Positions 7,725 to 18,304 of a stretch of DNA of 24,228 nucleotides are shown here, one piece after another. The position numbers and the translations under genes were made by a program. A model generated the notes under the pieces. The model worked only from the letters and a program-made list of their open reading frames with translations. It made no database searches and was not told the origin of the DNA. Position 1 is the first letter of the stretch. Each line of letters begins with the position of its first letter. The DNA is from Rhodospirillales bacterium (lineage in GTDB: Bacteria > Pseudomonadota > Alphaproteobacteria > Rhodospirillales > JAPHTL01). Where the stretch lies: contig JAPHTL010000226.1 of the NCBI GenBank assembly GCA_026193355.1, forward strand, positions 1 to 24,228. Reading direction: 5' to 3'.

Positions 7725-8626
7725 GCGCGGATACAAAAAAAGCCAACCGCCCCGGCACCGAAGCCATCACCGAAAAGGGTTGGCTCTCCGCCCACAAGTG
7801 GCTGTTGCTTCGCCGGCTGGCGCAGGCAACCTTCGTACTGCTTTTCCTGATCGGCCCCCTGACCGGGTTCTGGATCGTGAAGGGGAATATGGCCTCCAGC
7901 CTGACGCTGGACATCCTGCCCCTGACGGATCCATTCATACTGATCCAGTCGTTCGTAGCCGGTCATGTGCTGGAAATGACCGCGATGGTCGGCGCGGCGA
8001 TCGTCACCATCGCCTACCTGCTGCTTGGCGGACGTTCGTATTGTTCATGGGCCTGCCCGATCAATCCAATCACCGATCTTGCACACTGGTTGCGGCAACG
8101 CCTTGGCATCAAGGGTGGCATGCAGATTTCCCGTCAGACCCGCTACTGGGTGATGGCGATGGTTCTGGCGTCCTCAGCCCTGACAGGGGCGATTGCATGG
8201 GAACTGATCAACCCGATCACCATACTGCATCGCGGCATTATTTTTGGCGTCGGTCTTGCCTGGACAGTCGTCCTTGCCATCTTCCTGTTCGACCTTTTTG
8301 TCAGCCGCCGGGGCTGGTGCAGCCACCTCTGCCCGGTCGGCGCGTTCTACAGCATCATCGCCATACCCAGTGTGCTACGGGTCAGCGCCCAAAATCGCGC
8401 CGTGTGCAACGACTGTATGGATTGCTACGCCGTTTGCCCCGAGCCACATGTTATATCGCCTGCGTTAAAGGGCGAGGCCAAGAATATTGGACCTGTCATC
8501 CAGTCGCCCAATTGCACCAACTGTGGACGCTGCATTGATGTCTGCGCGCCCATGGTTTTCACATTCACCAACAGATTCAACACCAAGGTGTCGGAGTCGC
8601 CATCAAGAGTGATGGAGGCGGCCTAG
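7721..8626 (+). CDS. napH: Quinol dehydrogenase membrane component NapH
   Basis: NapH is the membrane partner of NapG in menaquinol or ubiquinol oxidation for nitrate reduction. The 301-residue protein has four predicted membrane segments (about 31-53, 73-103, 142-162 and 172-193), with CSWACP (108-113) and CSHLCP (200-205) at the ends of the second and fourth. This is the characteristic CX3CP pattern of NapH. Two cytoplasmic [4Fe-4S] motifs follow: CNDCMDCYAVC (229-239) and CTNCGRCIDVC (265-275). The start overlaps the napG stop by 4 nt. The stop codon is centred in a 14-bp perfect palindrome. Confidence 0.95.
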   Translation: MSADTKKANRPGTEAITEKGWLSAHKWLLLRRLAQATFVLLFLIGPLTGFWIVKGNMASSLTLDILPLTDPFILIQSFVAGHVLEMTAMVGAAIVTIAYLLLGGRSYCSWACPINPITDLAHWLRQRLGIKGGMQISRQTRYWVMAMVLASSALTGAIAWELINPITILHRGIIFGVGLAWTVVLAIFLFDLFVSRRGWCSHLCPVGAFYSIIAIPSVLRVSAQNRAVCNDCMDCYAVCPEPHVISPALKGEAKNIGPVIQSPNCTNCGRCIDVCAPMVFTFTNRFNTKVSESPSRVMEAA

Positions 8627-8631
8627 GCCGC
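8618..8631 (+). repeat. 14-bp palindrome centred on the napH stop
   Basis: GCGGCCTAGGCCGC is a perfect palindrome with the TAG stop at its centre. It could be chance in GC-rich coding DNA, or a small hairpin with a 4-bp stem and 6-nt loop. Confidence 0.4.
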
Positions 8632-8697
8632 AAGAACTACGGCCCCGACAAAACAGTGCATTTTGAAGAAATGGCGTTCAAGAGGAGGAGAACAAAC

Positions 8698-9135
8698 ATG
8701 AAAAACCTAACGATCACCGCTTTGGCGATCATTGTCCTGGCGCTTGGCCTTGGCATGGCGCATTCACCGGCGGAAGCTGGTGTCAAATCGCTCCGTGGCG
8801 ATGTCGCGATGACGGAAGAACAGGCCCCGGCCTCGATTTCCAAGCCGCTGACCCCGCCGAAATTCGAGCGGAGCTACAAGCAGCAGCCCCCGCTGGTCAC
8901 CCACAAGACCGAAAAATACCAGATCGACCTGAAACGCAACGGGTGCCTGAAGTGCCACGACAAGGCAAACTACAAGGACGAAGACGCCCCCATGGCAGGG
9001 AAATCCCATTACACGGATGCCTCGGGCAAGGAAGGCGACAAAATCTATATGGGTCGTTATTTCTGCCTGCAGTGCCACGTGCCGCAGGTCGATGCGAAGC
9101 CGCTGGTTGAAAACAGCTTCCAGGGCGCGAAATAA
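8698..9135 (+). CDS. napB: Periplasmic nitrate reductase diheme cytochrome c subunit NapB
   Basis: NapB is the electron-transfer subunit that gives electrons to NapA. The 145-residue precursor has a Sec signal peptide with likely cleavage after AEA (residue 27). Two heme c sites are CLKCH (83-87) and CLQCH (123-127); H69 and H104 are the likely distal ligands, giving bis-His hemes as in the family. The ATG at 8698 is chosen over an upstream in-frame ATG at 8656, because GAGGAG lies about 9 nt before it and the signal peptide then begins MKNLTI. It lies 71 nt after napH. Confidence 0.95.
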   Translation: MKNLTITALAIIVLALGLGMAHSPAEAGVKSLRGDVAMTEEQAPASISKPLTPPKFERSYKQQPPLVTHKTEKYQIDLKRNGCLKCHDKANYKDEDAPMAGKSHYTDASGKEGDKIYMGRYFCLQCHVPQVDAKPLVENSFQGAK

Positions 9136-9170
9136 TCCGCTGCCATTCGCAGGGGGGGGAGATTGCCGGC

Positions 9171-9202
9171 AGGAAGAGGTGGCCTTTACGCCGCCTCTTC
9201 TT
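9171..9202 (+). repeat. 13-bp hairpin in the napB-napC gap
   Basis: The arms at 9171-9183 and 9190-9202 pair over 13 bp (two G-U wobbles) around the 6-nt loop CTTTAC. It lies between napB and napC with only a weak pyrimidine tract after it, so partial termination, processing or mRNA stabilisation are the options. Confidence 0.6.
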
Positions 9203-9268
9203 CCGTTGCCCAAAGTGGATCATCGGCACTATAAACCCGGTGGAACAACCCGATTGGAGTGAATACCG

Positions 9269-9919
9269 ATGTCTGAAGAAACCAAGCCCCAAGAACCGCA
9301 ACCCGGTACGGTCGGCGCTTTAATCCGCATGTTGCGTCGCCCGTCGGCCAAGTACTCGGTGGGGGGGCTTATCCTCGCCGGCATCATCGCGGGCATCATC
9401 CTTTGGGGTGGCTTCAACACCGCAATGGAGATGACCAACACCGAATCCTTCTGTATCTCGTGCCATGAGATGAAAGACAATGTGTACGAGGAATACAAGG
9501 AAACAATCCACTATTCCAATCGCACGGGCGTCCGCGCCACCTGCCCCGACTGTCATGTGCCGAAGGAATGGACCTACAAGGTGATGCGAAAAATCCAGGC
9601 GTCAAATGAACTGCTGCACAAGGCGCTCGGCACCATCGATACACGGGAAAAGTTTGAGGCGGAACGCATGACCATGGCCAGCCGCGTCTGGACCACCATG
9701 ATCAAGAGCGATTCCCGTGAATGCCGGAACTGCCATTCTTTCGATTACATGGATATGACGAAGCAGGAGCGCCGCTCCAAAAAACGCCACGCAAGAGCGC
9801 AGGAAAAAGGCCAGACCTGTATCGCCTGTCACAAGGGTATCGCTCATAAACTTCCAGAAGGCACGGAAGAATGGGAAGACGCCTGGAAAGAAGCGCACAA
9901 GGATAAAAGCGGCGAATAG
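9269..9919 (+). CDS. napC: Tetraheme cytochrome c NapC (NapC/NirT family quinol dehydrogenase)
   Basis: NapC is anchored in the inner membrane and oxidises quinol, delivering electrons to NapB. The 216-residue protein has one N-terminal membrane helix (about 30-49) and four heme c motifs: CISCH (62-66), CPDCH (92-96), CRNCH (152-156) and CIACH (184-188). Size and spacing match NapC rather than longer multiheme relatives. The N-terminal cytoplasmic stretch of about 29 residues is a little longer than in some homologues. TTGGAGTG lies about 9 nt before the ATG. It ends the operon and is followed at once by an intrinsic terminator. A 133-bp gap with a strong hairpin separates it from napB. Confidence 0.95.
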   Translation: MSEETKPQEPQPGTVGALIRMLRRPSAKYSVGGLILAGIIAGIILWGGFNTAMEMTNTESFCISCHEMKDNVYEEYKETIHYSNRTGVRATCPDCHVPKEWTYKVMRKIQASNELLHKALGTIDTREKFEAERMTMASRVWTTMIKSDSRECRNCHSFDYMDMTKQERRSKKRHARAQEKGQTCIACHKGIAHKLPEGTEEWEDAWKEAHKDKSGE

Positions 9920-9939
9920 TCTCTATCCGCCATCCGATA

Positions 9940-9972
9940 AAAGGGCGCGTCATTGGGCGCGCCCTTTTTTTT
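9940..9972 (+). terminator. Intrinsic terminator of the nap operon
   Basis: AAAGGGCGCG (9940-9949) and CGCGCCCTTT (9958-9967) form a 10-bp stem with an 8-nt loop, followed by a run of eight T (9965-9972, partly in the stem). It lies 20 bp after napC. Confidence 0.93.
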
Positions 9973-10006
9973 GGCCAGCGGGGTTTCTGCGGACTATATA
10001 GAAGAT

Positions 10007-12100
10007 ATGGTTGACGATGCCATTTTCAAACCCCCGAAGCGCCCGGCCGTATCAGGCGGAAAGCCCTTTGCGCTTTCCTCCGATTTTCAGCCGGCGGGCG
10101 ATCAACCGCAGGCGATCGCCGGACTGATCGAAGGACTCGAACAAAACGAGCGCGATCAGGTTCTTCTCGGCGTCACCGGTTCGGGCAAGACCTTCACGAT
10201 TGCCCATGTCATCGACCGCGTGCAGCGCCCGGCCCTTGTCCTGGCGCCGAACAAGACCCTGGCCGCCCAGCTTTATGCGGAGATGAAGGCCTTTTTCCCC
10301 GACAATGCTGTCGAGTACTTCGTCTCGTACTATGACTACTATCAACCAGAAGCCTACGTGCCGCGCACCGACACCTACATCGAGAAGGATTCCCAGATAA
10401 ACGAGCAGATCGACCGCATGCGGCATGCGGCCACACGCTCCCTTCTTGAACGAAGCGACGTGATCATCGTCGCGTCTGTTTCCTGCATCTACGGTATCGG
10501 CGGCGTCGAAACCTACGCCCAGATGATCGTTCCCGTCCGCACAGGAGAACAGGTCGAGCGAAATGCGTTGCTCAAAAGCTTTGTTGAACTTCAATACCGG
10601 CGCAATGACGGCGACCTGCACCGCGGCGCTTTTCGAGTCCGCGGTGACGTGATCGAAATCTTTCCCGCCCACTTCGAGGATCGTGCGTGGCGGATCAGCC
10701 TGTTCGGCGATGAAATCGAGGGAATCTGGGAAATCGATTCCCTGACCGGCGAGAAAATCGCCGCGCTGGAAGCCATCACGGTCTATCCAAACAGCCACTA
10801 CGTGACACCAAGGCCGACGCTCCTGCAGGCGGCGGTGAAGATCAAGGCGGAATTGAAAGAGCAGCTTGAATTCTTTCAACGCGACGGCAAACTTCTTGAG
10901 GCGCAACGCCTTGAGGAACGGACCACCTTCGACCTTGAGATGATGGAAACCAGCGGATCGTGCAAAGGGATCGAGAACTACTCACGCTATCTGAGTGGTC
11001 GCAATCCGGGCGAACCGCCACCCACTCTTTTCGAATACCTTCCTGAAAATGCACTGTTGATCGTCGATGAAAGCCACGTCACGGTACCCCAACTGGGCGG
11101 CATGTACCGCGGCGACTTCAACCGCAAGAGTACGCTGGCCGAATTCGGATTCCGCCTGCCCTCCTGCGTCGATAACAGGCCGCTGAAGTTCGAGGAATGG
11201 GAGGCCATGCGCCCCGACACCATTTTCGTGTCGGCGACCCCCGGGCCTTGGGAGCTTGAACGGTGCGCCGGCGTCATTGTCGAACAGGTGGTGCGCCCCA
11301 CGGGGCTGATCGATCCCCTGTGCATCATCCGCCCGGTCGAGACCCAGGTCGATGACCTGATGGCCGAAGCAAAGGCCTGCGCAGCCAGCGGTCAGCGTGT
11401 TCTGGTCACAACCCTGACGAAGCGCATGGCCGAAACCCTGACCGAATACTTCCACGAGCACGGCATCCGCGTACGCTACATGCATTCGGATATCGATACC
11501 CTCGAACGCATCGAAATCATCCGCGACCTTCGTCTCGGCGCGTTTGACGTTCTGGTTGGCATCAATCTTCTTCGTGAAGGGCTGGACATTCCCGAATGCG
11601 CCCTCGTCGCCATTCTTGACGCCGACAAAGAGGGTTTCCTCCGCTCCCGAACATCACTTGTGCAGACCATCGGGCGAGCGGCCCGCAACATCGACGGGCG
11701 GGTCATTCTTTATGCCGACAAGATGACGGACTCCCTTAACTACGCGATTGACGAGACAAACCGCAGGCGGGAAAAACAGCAAGCCTATAACGCCGCCAAC
11801 GGTATCACGCCCGAAAGCATCAAGAAGACGATCACGGATGTCATCGGTTCCGTTTACGAACACGATTACGTCACCGTGGATACCGGCGCATCAGGCGACA
11901 CCCATCTGACGGGAAAAAGCCTGCCGGAACACCTCAAGGATCTGGATCAACGCATGCGACAGGCGGCAGGCAATCTGGAGTTTGAGGAGGCCGCCCGCCT
12001 GCGCGATGAGATCCGACGGCTTGAAGCAATGGAACTTGGCCTTGGCGCGCCGGGCGTTGCGCCCGCTGTTGCGTTTTCTTCGCGAAAAAAGAGGCAATAA
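10007..12100 (+). CDS. uvrB: Excinuclease ABC subunit B
   Basis: UvrB is the damage-verifying helicase-like subunit of UvrABC nucleotide excision repair. In 697 residues it shows Walker A GVTGSGKT (55-62), the beta-hairpin region YYDYYQPEAYVP (108-119), DESH (about 354), motif VI region QTIGRAARN, and a C-terminal UVR domain (FEEAARLRDEIRRLE) that contacts UvrC. The ATG at 10007 gives a natural N-terminus before FALSSDFQPAGDQPQAI; a TTG at 9953 would place the start within the nap terminator and is rejected. No good Shine-Dalgarno is visible, and TATATA lies only about 8 nt upstream of the ATG. The gene stands alone between the nap terminator and a gene-poor gap. Confidence 0.97.
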   Translation: MVDDAIFKPPKRPAVSGGKPFALSSDFQPAGDQPQAIAGLIEGLEQNERDQVLLGVTGSGKTFTIAHVIDRVQRPALVLAPNKTLAAQLYAEMKAFFPDNAVEYFVSYYDYYQPEAYVPRTDTYIEKDSQINEQIDRMRHAATRSLLERSDVIIVASVSCIYGIGGVETYAQMIVPVRTGEQVERNALLKSFVELQYRRNDGDLHRGAFRVRGDVIEIFPAHFEDRAWRISLFGDEIEGIWEIDSLTGEKIAALEAITVYPNSHYVTPRPTLLQAAVKIKAELKEQLEFFQRDGKLLEAQRLEERTTFDLEMMETSGSCKGIENYSRYLSGRNPGEPPPTLFEYLPENALLIVDESHVTVPQLGGMYRGDFNRKSTLAEFGFRLPSCVDNRPLKFEEWEAMRPDTIFVSATPGPWELERCAGVIVEQVVRPTGLIDPLCIIRPVETQVDDLMAEAKACAASGQRVLVTTLTKRMAETLTEYFHEHGIRVRYMHSDIDTLERIEIIRDLRLGAFDVLVGINLLREGLDIPECALVAILDADKEGFLRSRTSLVQTIGRAARNIDGRVILYADKMTDSLNYAIDETNRRREKQQAYNAANGITPESIKKTITDVIGSVYEHDYVTVDTGASGDTHLTGKSLPEHLKDLDQRMRQAAGNLEFEEAARLRDEIRRLEAMELGLGAPGVAPAVAFSSRKKRQ

Positions 12101-12237
12101 CCGCCTTACGATGAACCTGTTTCGCATTGTCAAAACTTATTTTATTACCTTCCTGAAGTTACAACGCTGGACGGATCAGGGAACCGCAAACAGGTTTTCC
12201 ATGCGCCCAATAACAATTATATCGCCGAGAGAGCCCA
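12101..12237. other. Non-coding stretch after uvrB with a 9-bp inverted repeat
   Basis: AACCTGTTT (12114-12122) and AAACAGGTT (12188-12196) are perfect inverted copies 65 bp apart, the second followed by TTCC. No strong terminator is visible after uvrB. Together with the small frame at 12238-12360 and the leader up to 12422, this fills the 322-bp gap between uvrB and the next full gene. Confidence 0.3.
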
Positions 12238-12360
12238 ATGCTTATCAAGTGGAGCCCCGCTTTCATAACGGGCATTCCAAAATTGGATCACGATCACATC
12301 CTGACAATGGATGTTCAGTTAGGCCATTATCTGCGAAAGAAAAAGGCGCTTGAAACGTGA
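12238..12360 (+). pseudogene. Truncated bacteriohemerythrin-like fragment (40 codons)
   Basis: The frame starts MLIKWSPAFITGIPKLDHDH and ends after 40 residues. Its W5, G12, D17 and H20 have the spacing of the first helix of bacteriohemerythrins (W-x6-G-x4-D-x2-H), including the first iron-ligand histidine. Nothing resembling the later HFxxEE and downstream His motifs is seen in any frame before the next gene, so it cannot form a normal diiron four-helix bundle. A weak GAGAG lies before the ATG. Either a decayed remnant or a short standalone peptide. Confidence 0.45.
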
Positions 12361-12422
12361 TTTGCAATAACCACCTGCAAGTGATCACATAGTCTATCCA
12401 TTCATTCTGAGAGGGCACGGCC

Positions 12423-12833
12423 ATGGACCGCATTTTTGTGAAATCGGCACCTGATCATCGCTTGATTTTCTTTGCCTTGATGTTTGCTCTAATCGCGACA
12501 GCCTTGACCCTCTCTGCCCAGGCGCACGCCCAATCGGACTCCCAGGGTCAGACAGTCTACGGCTGGGAGTTGATGTCCCCTGAAGAAAGGGTTGAACATC
12601 AACGCCAGATGCGTGAAGCGAAAACCGTCGAAGAGCGCCAGCAGATCCAAGCCGCCCATCGCGATAAAATGCAACAGCGTGCGACTGAACGTGGCGTCAA
12701 ACTTCCATGTCAGGGTGTCGACTGTCCACGCGGACCGGGCCGGGGTGGCTCCGGCGCAGGAATGGGGCCAGGGAAAGGAGCGGGACCAGGAAAGGGGATG
12801 GGGCAGCCCTCTGCTCCTCGCAACGCTCGCTAA
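12423..12833 (+). CDS. Small secreted protein with Gly/Pro/Lys-rich tail, function unknown
   Basis: I do not recognise a characterised family. The 136-residue product has a Sec signal peptide (hydrophobic about 14-32, cleavage probably after AHA-Q near 36). A charged helical segment (about 50-90, rich in E, R, Q and K) contains MSPEERVEHQRQMREAKT and ends near RGVKLP. A tail of GPGKG-like repeats follows, with two cysteines (about C96 and C101). The helical part resembles short periplasmic proteins often annotated as hypothetical in proteobacteria, loosely like Spy/CpxP-type helical chaperones, but the LTxxQ motif is not seen. GAGAGGG precedes the ATG. It converges with the YbjQ-family gene across a hairpin. 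Confidence 0.7.
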   Translation: MDRIFVKSAPDHRLIFFALMFALIATALTLSAQAHAQSDSQGQTVYGWELMSPEERVEHQRQMREAKTVEERQQIQAAHRDKMQQRATERGVKLPCQGVDCPRGPGRGGSGAGMGPGKGAGPGKGMGQPSAPRNAR

Positions 12834-12852
12834 TTCGGGTTTCCACTAGCAC

Positions 12853-12878
12853 GAAAGGCGCCCGGTTGGACGCCTTTC
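12853..12878. terminator. Hairpin between convergent genes, possible bidirectional terminator
   Basis: GAAAGGCG (12853-12860) and CGCCTTTC (12871-12878) form an 8-bp stem with a 10-nt loop. It lies between the stops of two convergent genes. Neither side has a clear T-run directly after the stem; TTTTT occurs at 12900-12904. Confidence 0.45.
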
Positions 12879-12902
12879 ACTTGAGATGCCCGGCGGGAGT
12901 TT

Positions 12903-13226
12903 TTAGCCCAGTTTGACTGCGGTGCCGTTTACGCTGACCATCAGCATGGTTTTCTCATCACCGCCGATAACCTCATAATCGAGATCCACGGCGAGGATGG
13001 CATCTGCCCCCAGTTCGGCGGCTTCCTTCTCCATATCCTTCATCGCCTCGTTCTTTGCATCCTTCATGACCTTTTCGTAGGACCCGGAACGACCGCCCAC
13101 GATGTCGCGCACACTGGCGAGAAAATCCTTGAAAATATTGGCGCCGAGGATGGCCTCGCCGCTGACAACTCCGAGGTAGGCCGTCACCTTGCGGCCGTCG
13201 ATTCCGTCTGTCGTGGTCACGATCAT
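12903..13226 (-). CDS. YbjQ/UPF0145 family protein
   Basis: This 107-residue protein matches the YbjQ (UPF0145, DUF74-type heavy-metal-binding-like) family, including the conserved GVVSGEAILGANIFKDF, RDIVGGRSGSYE, and the C-terminal LGADAI and MLMVSVNGTAVK. The biochemical role is not established. The ATG at 13224-13226 is chosen because it gives the usual length and AAAGGGAG lies about 7 nt upstream; an adjacent ATG (13227-13229) is equally possible, and a TTG at 13250 would overlap the atp terminator. It lies downstream of the atp operon on the same strand but beyond that operon's terminator, so it may rely on read-through or a weak own promoter. Confidence 0.88.
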   Translation of the reverse strand: MIVTTTDGIDGRKVTAYLGVVSGEAILGANIFKDFLASVRDIVGGRSGSYEKVMKDAKNEAMKDMEKEAAELGADAILAVDLDYEVIGGDEKTMLMVSVNGTAVKLG

Positions 13227-13248
13227 CATCAATCTCCCTTTATCTGAC

Positions 13249-13281
13249 AAAAACGGCGCGGAACCTGCTGGCCCGCGCCGT
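13249..13281 (-). terminator. Intrinsic terminator of the atp operon
   Basis: On the minus strand ACGGCGCGG and CCGCGCCGT form a 9-bp stem (13281-13253) with an 11-nt loop, followed by TTTTT. It lies about 27 bp after the atpC stop. Confidence 0.9.
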
Positions 13282-13307
13282 CGTTCTTCGTGGCCGCCCT
13301 GGGCGGC

Positions 13308-13733
13308 CTAGTGCTTGTCCTTTTCGCGGGATTCAACCGCAGCGACCATCGCCTCCGCCGCGCGCAACTCGCGTTCCGCACCCCGGCGTTCGCCATCCGT
13401 CTCCGCCGCCATCATCGTTTCGTTCGCCCGCTGAAGGCGTTCGTCCGCTTGATCGCGCGAAATCTCGTCAAGGGGGCGGGCTGCTTCGGCAAGAACGGTG
13501 CAACGCTCTGCTGTTACTTCGGCGAAACCGCCTTCGACGAACAGTCGGCTCTGGACCTTGCCGTCACCCCAGATATCGATCGTTCCGGGACGGACCGTGC
13601 TGAGCAACGGGGTGTGGCCCGGCATGACGCCGAAATCGCCTTCGCCACCCGGAACGACGACCATCTCGACCGCCTCGGACAGCAGCAGCTTGGCCGGCGA
13701 CACCAGTTCGAATTCCACCTTTTCGTCAGCCAT
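13308..13733 (-). CDS. atpC: ATP synthase F1 epsilon subunit
   Basis: Epsilon is part of the central rotor stalk and can inhibit ATP hydrolysis. The 141-residue protein has the N-terminal beta-sandwich (EFELVSPAKLLLSEAVEMVVVPGGEGDFGVMPGH, shown by the segment to about residue 40) and a C-terminal helical hairpin (about 85-138). Length is normal. AAGGG lies upstream of the ATG. It is the last gene of the operon, 47 nt after atpD, and is followed by a strong terminator. Confidence 0.95.
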   Translation of the reverse strand: MADEKVEFELVSPAKLLLSEAVEMVVVPGGEGDFGVMPGHTPLLSTVRPGTIDIWGDGKVQSRLFVEGGFAEVTAERCTVLAEAARPLDEISRDQADERLQRANETMMAAETDGERRGAERELRAAEAMVAAVESREKDKH

Positions 13734-13780
13734 TCGTCATGCCCTTGCCTGATATTGCTCTTTTCCGGTCGTATCCGGCG

Positions 13781-15205
<1,425 letters not shown>

Positions 15206-15250
15206 TGCAATAACCCCTTTCGCATCCTTGGCGCAGCGCGCATCGGCTTG

Positions 15251-16162
15251 TTAAAGCGCCTCGGCACCCGAGATGATTTCGATCAATTCCTTGGTAATGT
15301 ATGCCTGACGTGTCCGGTTGTAGGTCATCGTCAGGTCGTCGATCATTTCGCCCGCATTCCTGGTCGCATTGTCCATTGCGGTCATTCGTGCGCCCTGCTC
15401 GGAAGCGAAACTTTCGAGATAGGCGCGGAAAAGCTGAACCGAGAGATTTCGCGGCAACAGCGCCGAAAGGATGTCTTCTTCCGACGGTTCGTATTCGTAG
15501 ACCGGCCGCAGATTGGCGGGCATGAGGGTTTCTTCTTCCTCTTCCGCCACGTCTTTCGCGTCGACCTCGATCGACAGCGGGATGACCTGCTGCACCGTCA
15601 CAATCTGCGCAATCGCCGACTGGAACCGGTTGTAGATCATCGTGCAGACGTCGAACTCCTCTTCCTCGAACATCGACCGGATTCGCCTGCCGAGCACATC
15701 TGCTTCCTCGAAGTTGATGCCCGAACGGCCCACGTTTTCAATCGTATCGATGATCAGCCGCTTGTAGTCGCGTTTCAGTCCGTCGCGCGCCTTGCGGCCG
15801 ACGCAGAGAATTTTGACCGTTTTCCCATCCAGCTCCAGTGCGTGAACACGCCGGCGGGCCTCGCGCACGATGCTTCCGTTGAAGCCACCGCACAAACCGC
15901 GGTCCGAGGTGACAACGACCAGAAGATGAACATCGTCCTTACCACGTCCGGCCAGCAGCTTGGGCGCGCCTTCGCCGGTTCCCACAGCCTTGGCGAGCGA
16001 CTTGGTCATGCGTTCCATGCGCTCGGCATATGGACGCGCCGCCTCAACCGCGCCTTGCGCACGTCGCAGCTTCGATGCGGCCACCATTTTCATGGCGGAC
16101 GTTATCTTCTGCGTCGATTTGACGCTGGAGATTCTGACCCTGAGGTCTTTGAGGTTAGGCAT
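15251..16162 (-). CDS. atpG: ATP synthase F1 gamma subunit
   Basis: Gamma forms the rotating shaft inside the alpha3beta3 ring. The 303-residue protein has the conserved N-terminal helix (PNLKDLRVRISSVKSTQKIT), the GLCGGFN motif and the C-terminal helix ending RQAYITKELIEIISGAEAL. An acidic stretch (AEEEEET) near residue 210 makes it slightly longer than the E. coli protein (about 287). It lies 49 nt after atpA. Confidence 0.97.
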   Translation of the reverse strand: MPNLKDLRVRISSVKSTQKITSAMKMVAASKLRRAQGAVEAARPYAERMERMTKSLAKAVGTGEGAPKLLAGRGKDDVHLLVVVTSDRGLCGGFNGSIVREARRRVHALELDGKTVKILCVGRKARDGLKRDYKRLIIDTIENVGRSGINFEEADVLGRRIRSMFEEEEFDVCTMIYNRFQSAIAQIVTVQQVIPLSIEVDAKDVAEEEEETLMPANLRPVYEYEPSEEDILSALLPRNLSVQLFRAYLESFASEQGARMTAMDNATRNAGEMIDDLTMTYNRTRQAYITKELIEIISGAEAL

Positions 16163-16211
16163 GCAACCCTGGTTCCGTTTTCGCGGTTACCCCGTCAAGC
16201 CTCTCGGCGGC

Positions 16212-17743
<1,532 letters not shown>

Positions 17744-17744
<1 letters not shown>

Positions 17745-18304
17745 CATCCAGCCCCTTTCATCGCCAGCTTAAGCTGGGTGAGTTTGGTACGCAGCGAACT
17801 GTCGACCATTCGCGAACCCAGACGGACAACCAGTCCGCCCAGAAGGCTCGGGTCGACCTTCGTTTCGATGGCAACCTTGCCACCGACTGCTTTTTTGAGC
17901 GCCTCATCAAGCGCTTTTGTCTGTGCGGCGGTCATCTTCGAAGCCGATACGACTTCGGCGCTTACCTCGCCACGGCGTTCCGCAACAATCCTGAGGAACG
18001 CTCCGATAATCTGCGGCAACGCGAAAAGACGCCGGTTGCGGGCCGCAACGCCAACAAAACGCAGGGTCATTGTCGACGCCTTGGCGCGCTCAAGAACCGC
18101 AGCGATCGCGCGCCCCTGATCTTCGCGTGAAATGGCCGGGCTTCGGATCAAGCGCACCAGATCCTCGCTCTCGTCGAGCATGGATTGTATCTGACGCAGA
18201 TCGGCAACCACAGCGTCCACCACCCCTTCCTGTTCGGCAAGATCGAAAAGGGCTTTTGCGTAACGACCCGATAGACCAGTTGCGCCTGAAGCAGCGGTTG
18301 ACAC
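17744..18304 (-). CDS. atpH: ATP synthase F1 delta subunit
   Basis: Delta joins F1 to the peripheral stalk (OSCP type). The 186-residue protein shows LSGRYAKALFDLAEQ near the N-terminus and the C-terminal VDPSLLGGLVVRLGSRMVDSS signature (OSCP). Translation starts at GTG (18302-18304), with only a weak, distant purine-rich AGAGG upstream. It is the first gene of the F1 operon; F0 genes are absent here, as is normal in alphaproteobacteria, where they form a separate cluster. Confidence 0.96.

Noticed and set aside
10052..10906. A 284-codon open frame antisense to uvrB
   Set aside because: Same shadow pattern; UvrB is certain on the other strand.
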